From the NCBI RefSeq assembly GCF_004358205.1, contig NZ_SMYO01000004.1, positions 186,001 through 250,000 on the forward strand: DNA of 64,000 nucleotides. The letters are read 5' to 3'. This DNA comes from Bacillus salipaludis (GTDB taxonomy: Bacteria; Bacillota; Bacilli; Bacillales_B; DSM-18226). This document shows positions 18,758-27,674 of the stretch, in pieces. The notes beneath the pieces are model-generated. The model worked only from the letters and a program-made list of their open reading frames with translations, was not told the DNA's origin and did no database searches. How positions within the stretch are numbered: position 1 is the stretch's first letter; each line of letters starts with the position of its first letter. Position numbers and translations under genes: made by a program.

Positions 18758-19473
18758 ATGATTCTTTTCCAACAGGAACGTTGTTATCTTTGCCATCAAC
18801 CCATCCCTTCCATCATTGGATGGCGGGCGATTTTTTCGCCAGAAAAAGATCAATACCTGTGCCCTGTGTGTGAATGCAAACTTGAAAAAATAGCTGGGGA
18901 AACATGCAGAATTTGCTGCCGGCCATTCCGTCATTTAGACGAGAAATTTCGTCATGGGGACCTCTGTCATGATTGTTTGCGGTGGGAGCAGGACCCAGAG
19001 TGGCAAGGGCATCTCGATAAAAACACTTCATTATATCTTTACAATGATTTTTTAAAAGAAGTGATTGCTGTATTTAAATTTCGCGGTGATTATATCGTTG
19101 CGAAGGTATTTGCAGACCAAATTCATGAAGTGCTTCAAAGAATGAAAGCAGATGTGGTCGTACCAATTCCATTAAGCGAGGAGCGCCTCTACGAACGAGG
19201 TTTTAATCAAGCAGAGGCTCTTTTATTAGAGGCAGGTTGTACATCAACACCGCTGTTAACCAGGGTTCATTCTGAAAAACAATCAAAAAAAGCAGATCCG
19301 AACGTATTCATCTTCCACAAGTATTCGCAATTAACCCGCAAATTGATATCCAAGGAAAAAACATTGTATTAATCGATGATGTATACACAACCGGTTCAAC
19401 CCTTAGACATGCTGCAAAGCTTATAAAAAAAGAAGGAGCAGCCGGTATTCAATCACTGACTCTTGGAAGATAG
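18758..19473 (+). pseudogene. comFC: Competence protein ComFC with a one-base frameshift
   Basis: The first frame gives the zinc-binding N-terminus (CYLCHQPI, CPVCE, CRICC, CHDC) and the start of a phosphoribosyltransferase-like domain (VVVPIPLSEERLYERGFNQAE). At the seven-A run near 19284-19290 the match leaves this frame, which stops at 19372. One added A restores SRSERIHLPQVFAIN, then NIVLIDDVYTTGSTLRHAA (the PRPP loop) and SLTLGR, ending at TAG 19471-19473. ComFC acts with ComFA in DNA uptake. Either transformation is impaired, slippage restores some product, or the A-run was miscalled. Confidence 0.88.
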
Positions 19474-19520
19474 GAAGCCAAATAAAGGTGGCAAACATTG
19501 TATGCCGCCACCTCAAAACA

Positions 19521-20015
19521 CTAATATTTCATTCTAAGCGCGTGCTGTGCATTGTGAACATCCTGCCCAAGCAAAGGACCTAAATCATATGAAGGATAAT
19601 AGCCGTGTTTGTGCATGTAGTTATAGGCCCGTTCATGCCCGTGGATTGCAGCAATCAGCTGATTAGTAAAGGTTTTTCTTAACGCAGGTGTTGCCGTTTC
19701 CGTAATGGCGGCTGCCAGGCAGCGGACTAACTCTTTAGAGAGAGCCAGCAAATCGGCTGCAAAAAAGCTGACATCCTGACGGGCTTCTGCCTCTCTCCCC
19801 TGATATCCCGGTGCCGAAGGGTAAAATTGAAGCAGCTCATTTAAGTTTCCTTCAAGCTCCCCTATGCATGTTCTGTAAAGCTCTCTTAATTCCTGGTCTT
19901 CAACCTTTTTAAACGACATTTTTAGTTTCATTAAGCCAATGGATTGAAGCGCAACAATTTCGTGTAATTCCATTGTTTCATGCCATGCGAGTAATCTTCT
20001 TTCTTGCTGAGCCAT
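19521..20015 (-). CDS. CotF-type spore coat family protein
   Basis: 164 residues from the ATG at 20015, preceded by GGAGG seven bases upstream; an ATG at 20033 overlaps that site. The sequence is an all-helical bundle: LAWHETMELHEIVALQS, then LRELYRTCIGELEGNLNELL, ending HGYYPSYDLGPLLGQDV. The layout and the YYPSYD tail resemble the coat F (CotF) domain family, many of which are spore coat proteins. It stands alone on the minus strand between comFC and hpf, where B. subtilis carries flagellar genes. Function is inferred from family resemblance. Confidence 0.72.
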   Translation of the reverse strand: MAQQERRLLAWHETMELHEIVALQSIGLMKLKMSFKKVEDQELRELYRTCIGELEGNLNELLQFYPSAPGYQGREAEARQDVSFFAADLLALSKELVRCLAAAITETATPALRKTFTNQLIAAIHGHERAYNYMHKHGYYPSYDLGPLLGQDVHNAQHALRMKY

Positions 20016-20215
20016 ATGGATGCCTCCAATCATTTTTTCATCCTTTGTAACCTATTCTATGGGCATATGAGTGGTAAATTGTCCTATATAATATTAAAAT
20101 TTAGTTAAAATAAATTATCCATTTTACCCAGTTTTACCCACGTGCATTCCACTAAACACATGTTTGCTACTATATATGCATTGTTTTTGTCATGAAATCG
20201 ACAAAATAATGTACT

Positions 20216-20241
20216 GTTTTAGCAGGATATTCATAGGGTAA
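20216..20241 (+). promoter_or_regulatory. Sigma-B-like promoter of hpf
   Basis: GTTTTA at 20216-20221 and GGGTAA at 20236-20241 with a 14-base spacer, each one base away from the sigma-B consensus GTTTAA/GGGTAT. A start about 8 bases downstream would give a leader of about 40 bases before the ATG at 20288. In B. subtilis this gene (yvyD) is under general-stress control, which agrees. Confidence 0.6.
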
Positions 20242-20287
20242 AATAGAAATGTATTTACATAGTTTTAAAAAAAGGAGGAGTTCACTT

Positions 20288-20836
20288 ATGAATTATAACG
20301 TTCGTGGTGAAAACATTGAGGTAACTCCAGCAATTCGCGAGTATATTGAAAAGAAAATTTCAAAATTAGAAAGGTATTTTACTGAAGCACCTGAAGCAAA
20401 GGTTAATGTTAACCTAAGGTTCAATCAAGATAAAACTTCCAAAGTAGAGGTTACTATTCCTCTTCCACATCTCGTCCTTCGTGCAGAAGAAACAAATGTA
20501 GATATGTATGCGGGGATTGACCTCATTTCTGACAAGCTTGAGCGTCAAATTCGCAAGCATAAAACAAAAGTGAACCGTAAATTCCGCGAAAAAGGCGATT
20601 TTCCAATCACCTTTGCAACTGCTGAAAATACAGAGTCTCACGATTTTGAGGATGACGAACTAGAATTGGTTCGTACAAAACGCTTTGACTTAAAACCGAT
20701 GGACAGTGAAGAAGCGATCCTACAAATGAACATGCTTGGTCATAGCTTCTACGTGTTCACCAATGCAGATACGAACCGTACAAACGTTGTTTACAAACGT
20801 AAAGATGGTCGTTATGGCTTAATCGAAGCGCACTAA
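20288..20836 (+). CDS. hpf: Ribosome hibernation promoting factor, long form
   Basis: 182 residues from the ATG at 20288 behind AAAGGAGGAG; the longer frame from 20249 is not supported. The N-terminal domain (NYNVRGENIEVTPAIREYIE, through GIDLISDKLERQI) binds the 30S subunit at the tRNA and mRNA sites. A linker leads to the C-terminal dimerisation domain (SEEAILQMNMLGHSFYVF, GRYGLIE). Long HPF makes inactive 100S ribosome dimers under stress and in stationary phase. Confidence 0.96.
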   Translation: MNYNVRGENIEVTPAIREYIEKKISKLERYFTEAPEAKVNVNLRFNQDKTSKVEVTIPLPHLVLRAEETNVDMYAGIDLISDKLERQIRKHKTKVNRKFREKGDFPITFATAENTESHDFEDDELELVRTKRFDLKPMDSEEAILQMNMLGHSFYVFTNADTNRTNVVYKRKDGRYGLIEAH

Positions 20837-20847
20837 TAAAAATAAAA

Positions 20848-20888
20848 ATAAAAACGCAGCCCCGAATCTTTAGGCTGCGTTTTTATTT
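20848..20888 (+). terminator. Terminator after hpf
   Basis: AAAACGCAGCC (20851-20861) pairs with GGCTGCGTTTTT (from 20873), followed by T-rich sequence. Confidence 0.88.
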
Positions 20889-20952
20889 TTCAATATATCG
20901 CTTTCAGAATATTCAGTATAATAGAGTGAATAGAAGTAAAGAGGTGTTGGCA

Positions 20953-22563
20953 ATGAACTTTGATTTTCATTATCATCCTTATCCATCTCAACGAACTACC
21001 GTTTTTGCAGGGCGTGGAATGGTCGCAACCTCCCAGCCTCTTGCCGCTCAAGCAGGACTCGATATCCTCAAAAAAGGTGGAAATGCCATTGATGCAGCAA
21101 TTGCGACTGCAGCGGCATTAACCGTTTTAGAACCAACCTCTAACGGGATTGGCGGCGATGCATTTGCGCTCGTATGGACCAAGAATAAGCTGTACGGCTT
21201 AAATGCAAGCGGCCCGGCCCCGAAAACCTTGACCATCGATGCTTTAAAAGCGAGAGGCTATGACAAAATTCCTGCCTATGGGTGGGTGCCTGTTACCGTC
21301 CCCGGTGCTCCTTCCGGCTGGGCAGAACTTTCAAAGAAATTTGGCAGATTGTCTTTAAAGGAAGTTTTAAAGCCTGCGATTGATTATGCTGAAAATGGTT
21401 ATCCGCTAACTCCAATTTTGGCGAAATACTGGGGCTATGCCTATAAACGCTACAGACAAATATTAACAGGAGGCGAGTTTAAGTCCTGGTTTGAAACCTT
21501 TGCCCCAAAGGGACGGGCACCAATGGTGGGGGAAATCTGGCATTCGGAAGGTCATGCTTCGTCATTACGTTCTATCGCCGATACAGACGGTGAAAGCTTT
21601 TATCGTGGCGAAATCGCGGAACAAATCGCCGCTTTTGCCGAACACTATAAAGGGTTCATTTCTCAGGAAGATCTTGCCGGTTACCGTGCAGAATGGGTAA
21701 CCCCAATCATGGTTCATTACCGAGGTTACGATGTCTGGGAGATTCCGCCAAACGGACAGGGTCTTGTTGCCCTTCTCGCATTAAATATTGTCAAGGGCTT
21801 CAACTTCACCGAAAAGGAAACCGTCGATACATACCATAAACAAATCGAAGCGATGAAACTCGCCTTTACAGATGGAAAGGCACATATCACAGACCCTTCT
21901 TTTATGAAAATGAACCTAGCTGACGTTCTTTCCGACGAATACGGGTCCATCAGACGGAGTGAAATTGCTGCAGAGGCCTCTCTCCCACTCCCGTACAAGC
22001 CTCCTAGCGGGGGCACGGTCTATCTTGCCACAGCAGATGGTGAAGGAAACATGGTTTCCTTTATTCAGAGCAACTACATGGGCTTCGGCTCCGGGTTAGT
22101 GGTGCCAGGCACCGGAATTTCCCTGCAAAATCGCGGACATGATTTTTCGTTAGATTCGGCACACCCTAATGCGTTAATGCCAGGGAAAAGGACATTCCAC
22201 ACGATAATCCCTGGATTTTTGACAAAGGGAGGTCATGCTGTCGGGCCATTTGGCGTGATGGGCGGTTATATGCAGCCGCAGGGGCATCTGCAGGTTGTTA
22301 TGAACACAATTGATTTCGGTCTAAATCCGCAGGCGGCGTTGGATGCTCCCCGTTGGCAGTGGATTGAGGGAAAAAAGGTTCAAGTTGAGCCGCATTTCCC
22401 GCAGCATCTTGCTCATGCGTTGGTAAGGAAGGGGCACCAAATCGAGGTGGTATTAGATGCAGGGGGATTTGGCCGCGGTCAAATCATCTGGCGCGATCCG
22501 GAAACCGGCGTGTTAATGGGCGGTACCGAGCCGCGAACAGACGGAGCAATTGCGGCCTGGTAG
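20953..22563 (+). CDS. Gamma-glutamyltransferase family protein, YwrD-like
   Basis: 536 residues from the ATG at 20953 behind AAAGAGGTG. It is an N-terminal nucleophile hydrolase of the gamma-glutamyltranspeptidase family: GMVATSQPLAAQAGLDIL, GGNAIDAAIATAAALTVLEP, then the self-cleavage site region GGTVYLATAD with the likely nucleophile Thr, and GTGISLQNRG. No signal peptide is seen, so it is probably cytoplasmic, like B. subtilis YwrD. The physiological substrate (a gamma-glutamyl compound or an acylated amino acid) is not known. It is an insertion relative to the B. subtilis hpf-secA order. Confidence 0.85.
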   Translation: MNFDFHYHPYPSQRTTVFAGRGMVATSQPLAAQAGLDILKKGGNAIDAAIATAAALTVLEPTSNGIGGDAFALVWTKNKLYGLNASGPAPKTLTIDALKARGYDKIPAYGWVPVTVPGAPSGWAELSKKFGRLSLKEVLKPAIDYAENGYPLTPILAKYWGYAYKRYRQILTGGEFKSWFETFAPKGRAPMVGEIWHSEGHASSLRSIADTDGESFYRGEIAEQIAAFAEHYKGFISQEDLAGYRAEWVTPIMVHYRGYDVWEIPPNGQGLVALLALNIVKGFNFTEKETVDTYHKQIEAMKLAFTDGKAHITDPSFMKMNLADVLSDEYGSIRRSEIAAEASLPLPYKPPSGGTVYLATADGEGNMVSFIQSNYMGFGSGLVVPGTGISLQNRGHDFSLDSAHPNALMPGKRTFHTIIPGFLTKGGHAVGPFGVMGGYMQPQGHLQVVMNTIDFGLNPQAALDAPRWQWIEGKKVQVEPHFPQHLAHALVRKGHQIEVVLDAGGFGRGQIIWRDPETGVLMGGTEPRTDGAIAAW

Positions 22564-22623
22564 GAAGTGTATGCTTGGAGCCAGTTTGGGGAGATTTCAA
22601 GCTACATACTTGCTTGAAGCAAA

Positions 22624-22672
22624 GAGGCTGTCAAAAAGCTATGGTTTGCATAGTGAATGACAGCCTCCTTTT
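22624..22672 (+). terminator. Terminator between the convergent gamma-glutamyltransferase and cytochrome genes
   Basis: GAGGCTGTCA (22624-22633) and TGACAGCCTC (22658-22667), then TTTTT. It ends the plus-strand gene. Confidence 0.85.
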
Positions 22673-22712
22673 TGTAAATAGGTGTGGTATAGGATATGAA
22701 CTTGGTATTTTT

Positions 22713-24587
22713 TTATGGTGTAATTGACACTGTTGATTTTTTAGGAGCATGGGCTGCCTCGATAAAGGATTTGCTTTCCCCACCATGACAGTTTGAACAT
22801 GCCTTACTTTCTATATCTTTTTGGATTTCTTCCTTTGTACCTTCACTTATTATTTTATGACCGTGAATTGAATCATCTAATGCCTTACCCGTTACCCCAA
22901 AAATTGCAGTTTTGCTATTATGGCATTTCAAACAGAATTCGCGTTCACTGCTAGCACCCCAATCTCCAGATATAAAGGAGAAAGGTTCAGAATCTTGGTC
23001 TTCGTGACCTAATTTTGTTTTTAACAGCATGCGATTTGTGGATTTATGCGTATCATGACATTCCGAGCAAGGTAAGTATCCATTCAGTTGACTGCCGTCA
23101 ATTGCAGTTATTTTGTGTTTAGAATCGCTATCCTGATAATATTGAAGAATATCCTTTGTTCTAACTTTTGTTTCTTTTTCGTTATTATGGCAGGTGAAAC
23201 ATAAGTCGAAATTATCTTTTTGCCCAACGGCTGAAAACCGTTGATAATGAGATATTTTATATGGATCTTTTTCAGAAGCTAATTGACTTGCTAGATTTTT
23301 ATAATAGTTAGAGTTTAACTCATGACATTTCTCGCAAAGCTGATTATTGCTATCAATTTCTCCAACCTTTCCACCATCAACTTCATCTTTATCCTCGTGT
23401 TTATATACAAAATGGTCTTGTAATAAATTTGGATTCTCTTCACTCCAAGTAAGATGTGGATTATGACAGGCTGTGCACGTACCAGATTTCATTTCATGGT
23501 CGGTTATTTGCTGTGTTTCATGCTTTGACTTAATATCTGAACTAACGTTTTCAAAGACGGGCGCTGATGTACCATCGTGGCAGGCCATGCAATAACTATT
23601 TTCTAGGTTTTTCATATTTCTGTTTTTGGTCTCTAAGCTTTTGTTATCTCCGTAATGGGGGCTATGGCAAATGGAGCAGTTATTTACATTATTGGTGTAG
23701 TACCCATGGGGCTGCTCCGCCCAATCAGAAAGGTTCTTAAAATCACCGGAATTAGACTTATATTTCTGATCATATAAAAATAAATTATTAACCGTATTAC
23801 TCACTGTTGTGAATTTCCTAACAATCGGAAATAGCGGTGTACCCTCGTCATCCACATAGGAGGAATTGTATAGAATATAATAAGTTGTACTTGGTGACAA
23901 GTCCTTCAATTTTAGCTCAATTTGGTTTTGGGTATTTATTGTTATGTCACCGGAAATTTGCTTCTGTTTATTAAAAACTGCAATTGGACTATATTGATTT
24001 GGATGGTCGAGAATTAGTTGATCCAAAGCATCATTATTACTGACCTCAGCAGTTATGGTCGGGTTCAACGAGATATGTGTTAAATCATCATTTTTCATGA
24101 CATCAACCGGTTCTGTCACTTCTTCTATTTTTTCCTTTCCATCGACGAATTCTTTTTTCTGCGTAATAAAAGACATAATGGAAAGCGACTTTATATGAAG
24201 ACGAGCATCTTTTATTGTGTATCTCTCTGATTCAATAGAGCTGTCGCTTGCTTTAATATAATAGGTGCCTGCTTTGTCCGTTAATACTTTTTTCATTGTC
24301 CAATTTCCATCTGTAGATGGGTGTATAGGAGAATTCAATTGTGGTTGATCTTTCGAATCAAATAATTTTATTGTGATATCTTCTAAGGGTGTCTGATTAT
24401 CGGATACAGTCCCAGTAATCGTAGTTTCCTCTCCTTCTACTTTAACATTGTTAATTAAAATGGAAGGAGGGGAATTAGGGGGAGAATCTTCGGCATCAGT
24501 TTTAATAGGTAAGGTAAGGGAGTATATAAGGACTAAAATCATTATGTAAAGGATGTTTAATTGTTTATTGTTATTTAGAAATTTCAT
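22713..24587 (-). CDS. Secreted octahaem c-type cytochrome with an N-terminal Ig-like region
   Basis: 624 residues. The signal sequence is about residues 1-32 (hydrophobic 12-27). Residues 40-262 look like beta-sandwich domains: an adhesin-type domain with GTVSDNQTPLEDITIKLFD, then an SbsA-like Ig region ending TTYYILYNSSY...VRKFTT. The C-terminal half has eight CXXCH haem motifs, at residues 304, 333, 371, 418, 463, 507, 552 and 597, several paired as in doubled-CXXCH proteins, and many further His that could be axial ligands. It should lie outside the membrane and carry electrons; the Ig part may hold it in the wall. RBS AAAGGA. It is set apart from the next gene by 307 bases with hairpins, so probably a separate transcript. 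No reductase active site is evident. Confidence 0.9.
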   Translation of the reverse strand: MKFLNNNKQLNILYIMILVLIYSLTLPIKTDAEDSPPNSPPSILINNVKVEGEETTITGTVSDNQTPLEDITIKLFDSKDQPQLNSPIHPSTDGNWTMKKVLTDKAGTYYIKASDSSIESERYTIKDARLHIKSLSIMSFITQKKEFVDGKEKIEEVTEPVDVMKNDDLTHISLNPTITAEVSNNDALDQLILDHPNQYSPIAVFNKQKQISGDITINTQNQIELKLKDLSPSTTYYILYNSSYVDDEGTPLFPIVRKFTTVSNTVNNLFLYDQKYKSNSGDFKNLSDWAEQPHGYYTNNVNNCSICHSPHYGDNKSLETKNRNMKNLENSYCMACHDGTSAPVFENVSSDIKSKHETQQITDHEMKSGTCTACHNPHLTWSEENPNLLQDHFVYKHEDKDEVDGGKVGEIDSNNQLCEKCHELNSNYYKNLASQLASEKDPYKISHYQRFSAVGQKDNFDLCFTCHNNEKETKVRTKDILQYYQDSDSKHKITAIDGSQLNGYLPCSECHDTHKSTNRMLLKTKLGHEDQDSEPFSFISGDWGASSEREFCLKCHNSKTAIFGVTGKALDDSIHGHKIISEGTKEEIQKDIESKACSNCHGGESKSFIEAAHAPKKSTVSITP

Positions 24588-24894
24588 GATTGATCCATTC
24601 CTTTAGGCTGCAACATATATAAATTGTAGATTTTATTTATGTAAACAAATTAAGTAATTTTAATATAAAAATTTCGGGAATCTACATTATTATTATACTT
24701 TTATTGTTAATGTAAAAGGATAACAGAACTGTGAATAATGTTTGTCTCTTTTGTGAAGGGATAATTGACTTATTTGTGAACACCCACCTATAATTAAAAT
24801 AAGAAAGCAACCTACTGAAGTAAGTTGCTTTCAAGTAAACTTATACTTGCCATATCGGGGCTAACAAATAGTGGGGCTATTTGTTAGCTCTTTT
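24588..24894 (-). promoter_or_regulatory. Spacer between the octahaem and hexahaem cytochrome genes: hairpins and probable promoter
   Basis: For the minus-strand hexahaem gene this is the 3' side. Inverted repeats lie at 24860-24888 (GCTAACAAATA/TATTTGTTAGC) and 24803-24832 (GAAAGCAAC/GTTGCTTTC, followed on the minus strand by a T-rich run), the latter a likely terminator. The rest must hold the promoter of the octahaem gene. TTTGTGAA occurs at 24750-24757 and 24773-24780 on the plus strand; the resemblance to ResD-type sites is only suggestive. No further gene is seen. Confidence 0.55.
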
Positions 24895-26580
24895 TTAATA
24901 GTCAAACTCAATACCATTACGGTCAGAGTCTATACCAGGTGTTGAGTTATATTGATAAGTGTCAGTGTTTCTTGTTCCTTCTGAGTGAGAAGAAGTATGA
25001 CATCCCCAACATACAGCCATGTTCGTGTAACGTTTTAGAGCAGAAGATGGGTTCTTATCAAGTAAATAGTCTTTAACTATTGAAGTACGAGCTTCACCAG
25101 TTACACCTGGGAAGTAGTTTGTAGTATCATCTAAGATATTTTGGTAAGTTAAACCACGAGCATCACGCATTACAGTTACATCAGTACCATGTGCATAGTG
25201 ACAACGTACACAAGTGTAGCTGTCTGATGTTGTGGTGTGGCGATATGCATGATCAAATGTACCAGTTTCTTTTCCAGAGCCAGCTAGGTAGTCAGTGTGA
25301 CAAGCAGAACAGAATGTTGACATAGCAACCCCTCTGTTTGCTACATAACCAGGGTTAGTAGATCCATCAGCTTTTTTACTTGCCCATAGTGAAGATGCTG
25401 TAGTTGTTGTTACATTGTTTGCATTAGGGGCTGAAACGTCTAACTTAACTACATAACCACGAGCAACATTACCGGAAGTTAATGATTTAACAGAGGAAAC
25501 TAAAGCTGTTTTAGAAGCAGGAACCCCGGCAAAACCGTTACCTAAAATTTCACCTTTTTTCAATTGATCAGTATCGAATACTTCTTTACCAGTAGAATCT
25601 TTGAATGCTGTCCAGTAATGTTTGACATGGTTTTCGTCGAATTCATAACCATGTAACCATGGATCTGTATCGTTTACATATTTCGTGCCGTTCCACTTCA
25701 TTAATTGAAGAACAGTATCACCAGTTGTTAAGCCTTTTGCAGAATAAGCAGCATCAACAGTTGTTCCAATTTCAAAACGATAAAGAACATAGTTAATGGT
25801 AACATCTGCGCCAGTTGCATCTTTGTAAGTAACATCTGCTGCAGCATTTTTAGCTGTAATGTCAGTTACAACAGGCACGTTTTCTAAAAGTTTACCGCCT
25901 TTAGAAACAAGCGTATTACCCATATCGTTTGGATTTTCATGTAATAAACGATCTGAGTAGGAACCGTGCGGTGCGTGGCAGCTTGCGCAAGTAAATTCAG
26001 CTTCCCAGTTACCTGTACCAGTACTATTACCACCTGGAGCTGCTTTTAATTCAACTGTTCCATTAGCTAAGTGAACAGACATGTTACCATCATGAGTTCC
26101 TCCAAAGGTCCCAGCAGAGTTAGAACCAGTAAATACGTTATAGAAACCTAATGTACCATCATGACATGCAGTACAAGTTGCATATTCTCCGTCTTTGAAC
26201 AGTAAGTTTTTAGATGCGCCTGTGTGTGTTTGGTGACAGCTGGCACAAGAGTTCGTGTTGTTCATATATGATCCGTGAGTACGTTGTGTTCCGTGTGTTC
26301 CATCTGCGTTTTTAACCATATCATCAGATTTGATAACATTGTTAAAATCAGAGTTTTGACCTCCCACACCTGAACCTGTTTTATTTGCGTTGCTTTTTCT
26401 AACAGTGTCGTAATTGTTGTCTTTAGCACTATCATCTGTAACTAATCCGCCCTTCATATCCGCAGGATCTCCGGGTGGTGTTCCTACAGGGTTACTACCA
26501 GCAGCGAAAGCTACGACACTAAACATTCCCACAAAAAGCAATGTAAGCAGGAATGAAAAGCCTAATTTGACCTTGCTCAT
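24895..26580 (-). CDS. Secreted hexahaem c-type cytochrome
   Basis: 561 residues with a classical signal peptide (residues 1-26, cleavage after AFA). CXXCH motifs at residues 112, 136, 198, 424, 457 and 524. The first two form a doubled-CXXCH pair (CASCHQTHTG, CTACHDGT) and the third is followed by HAPHGSYSDRL. Between haems 3 and 4 lies a haem-free stretch of about 220 residues (203-423), Thr/Val/Asp rich and probably a beta domain. No membrane anchor or sorting signal is seen. The predicted role is an extracytoplasmic electron carrier. RBS GGGAGGT. It is downstream of the NHL gene by 110 bases. Confidence 0.9.
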   Translation of the reverse strand: MSKVKLGFSFLLTLLFVGMFSVVAFAAGSNPVGTPPGDPADMKGGLVTDDSAKDNNYDTVRKSNANKTGSGVGGQNSDFNNVIKSDDMVKNADGTHGTQRTHGSYMNNTNSCASCHQTHTGASKNLLFKDGEYATCTACHDGTLGFYNVFTGSNSAGTFGGTHDGNMSVHLANGTVELKAAPGGNSTGTGNWEAEFTCASCHAPHGSYSDRLLHENPNDMGNTLVSKGGKLLENVPVVTDITAKNAAADVTYKDATGADVTINYVLYRFEIGTTVDAAYSAKGLTTGDTVLQLMKWNGTKYVNDTDPWLHGYEFDENHVKHYWTAFKDSTGKEVFDTDQLKKGEILGNGFAGVPASKTALVSSVKSLTSGNVARGYVVKLDVSAPNANNVTTTTASSLWASKKADGSTNPGYVANRGVAMSTFCSACHTDYLAGSGKETGTFDHAYRHTTTSDSYTCVRCHYAHGTDVTVMRDARGLTYQNILDDTTNYFPGVTGEARTSIVKDYLLDKNPSSALKRYTNMAVCWGCHTSSHSEGTRNTDTYQYNSTPGIDSDRNGIEFDY

Positions 26581-26666
26581 TCCAAAAACCTCCCTTGTTA
26601 CTTCTTTTTTTCTCTCTTTTTTTAAAAACTATGGATCTAAAACTTGTCCAAGCTCGTTTGGGGCAC

Positions 26667-26675
26667 CACCTCCTT
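26667..26675 (-). other. Perfect Shine-Dalgarno sequence without a downstream gene
   Basis: AAGGAGGTG on the minus strand, a full match to the 16S tail, just after the NHL gene stop. The next start-like codons give only frames of a few codons before a stop. It may be a relic of a lost small gene or a ribosome standby site for the cytochrome gene about 90 bases downstream. Confidence 0.45.
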
Positions 26676-26690
26676 AAAGTGAAGAATTAT

Positions 26691-27656
26691 TTAGTTATAC
26701 ATTGCAATACGTTCATTTAAGGTATCTGTAATATAAACCTGGTCATGTTCGTCTACAAATAAGCCATTTGGCAGGTAGAATTGTTCGTTTTGATCTCCCA
26801 TTGTACCGAAGTGGAAAACCTCGGAACCTTTTTCGTCAAATCCATAAACCATGTGGGTAAGGTTGTTTACAATGTAAAGAATGCCTCGAGAATCTACGCC
26901 AATTCCTCGTGGATTTACAAAAACAGAGGAACCTTTTCCATTTTTTGAACCGTTAATAGTTCGAATAAATTTACCGTTTTTATCGTACACTTGAACCCGT
27001 TGATTTCCAGAATCGGAAACAAAGATATCATTATTTTTCTTGTCGATTGCCACTGCATTTGGAGCTTTAAAAGTATCTTGTTTATTAGTTCCAGTACTAA
27101 TTTCAAATAACTTTTTACCATTAAGATCAAAGATAAAAACCTTATTTTTTTGAACGTCCGTTACATATAATTTTTCATCATAGATGCGGATACCAGCAGG
27201 AGATTCTATTACTTTCTTTTTATCATTAAAATATTTTAAGAATTTCCCTTTTGGTTCAAAGATAGAGATTTTACCATTATATAAATCTGCTACATACACA
27301 TTTCCTTTACCATCACCAGCAATACCGTATGGGAATTTAAATTGACCTTTCCCTTGGCCCTCTTTACCAAACCTAAATACAGACGTTCCAGATGTATCAA
27401 AAACTTGCACACGTTTATTATTCGTATCAGAAACATAGAGGAACTCGCCAATTTTTGCGACATCCATCGGCTTATCGAGTGAATTATCAAAGTCACCGTA
27501 AATTGCTTGGCTAAAGGAAGGAGGGCCATCCGGATTAACTGCATTCGGTACCTTTTTCACGACTGATTCCAAATTAAAAAAGTAAATAGCGGCAAAGGCA
27601 GCAATCGTAAGAACAACAATACCGCTCATCCACCAATAAACTGTTTTTTTCATCAT
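26691..27656 (-). CDS. Membrane-anchored NHL-repeat beta-propeller protein
   Basis: 321 residues with one N-terminal membrane segment (about 7-27) and the rest outside. The body consists of six NHL-type blades, e.g. GIAGDGKGNVYVADLYNG, AVAIDKKNNDIFVSDSGNQR, GIGVDSRGILYIVNN, GLFVDEHDQVYITDTLNER, each with the D-x-N-R/K strand pattern. There are no haem motifs. NHL propellers often act as protein-binding platforms and recur near multihaem cytochromes in metal-reducing bacteria. It lies between TPR and cytochrome genes with short gaps, so it probably belongs to the same complex. The exact role is unknown. Confidence 0.85.
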   Translation of the reverse strand: MMKKTVYWWMSGIVVLTIAAFAAIYFFNLESVVKKVPNAVNPDGPPSFSQAIYGDFDNSLDKPMDVAKIGEFLYVSDTNNKRVQVFDTSGTSVFRFGKEGQGKGQFKFPYGIAGDGKGNVYVADLYNGKISIFEPKGKFLKYFNDKKKVIESPAGIRIYDEKLYVTDVQKNKVFIFDLNGKKLFEISTGTNKQDTFKAPNAVAIDKKNNDIFVSDSGNQRVQVYDKNGKFIRTINGSKNGKGSSVFVNPRGIGVDSRGILYIVNNLTHMVYGFDEKGSEVFHFGTMGDQNEQFYLPNGLFVDEHDQVYITDTLNERIAMYN

Positions 27657-27674
27657 GTGTTTTCAACCCCTTTA

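Noticed and set aside
24730..24738. Single DnaA-box consensus match
   Set aside because: Isolated sites like this are expected by chance in AT-rich spacers.
26414..26677. 87-codon plus-strand frame over the hexahaem gene start
   Set aside because: Antisense to a signal peptide region; its low-complexity content reflects the opposite strand.
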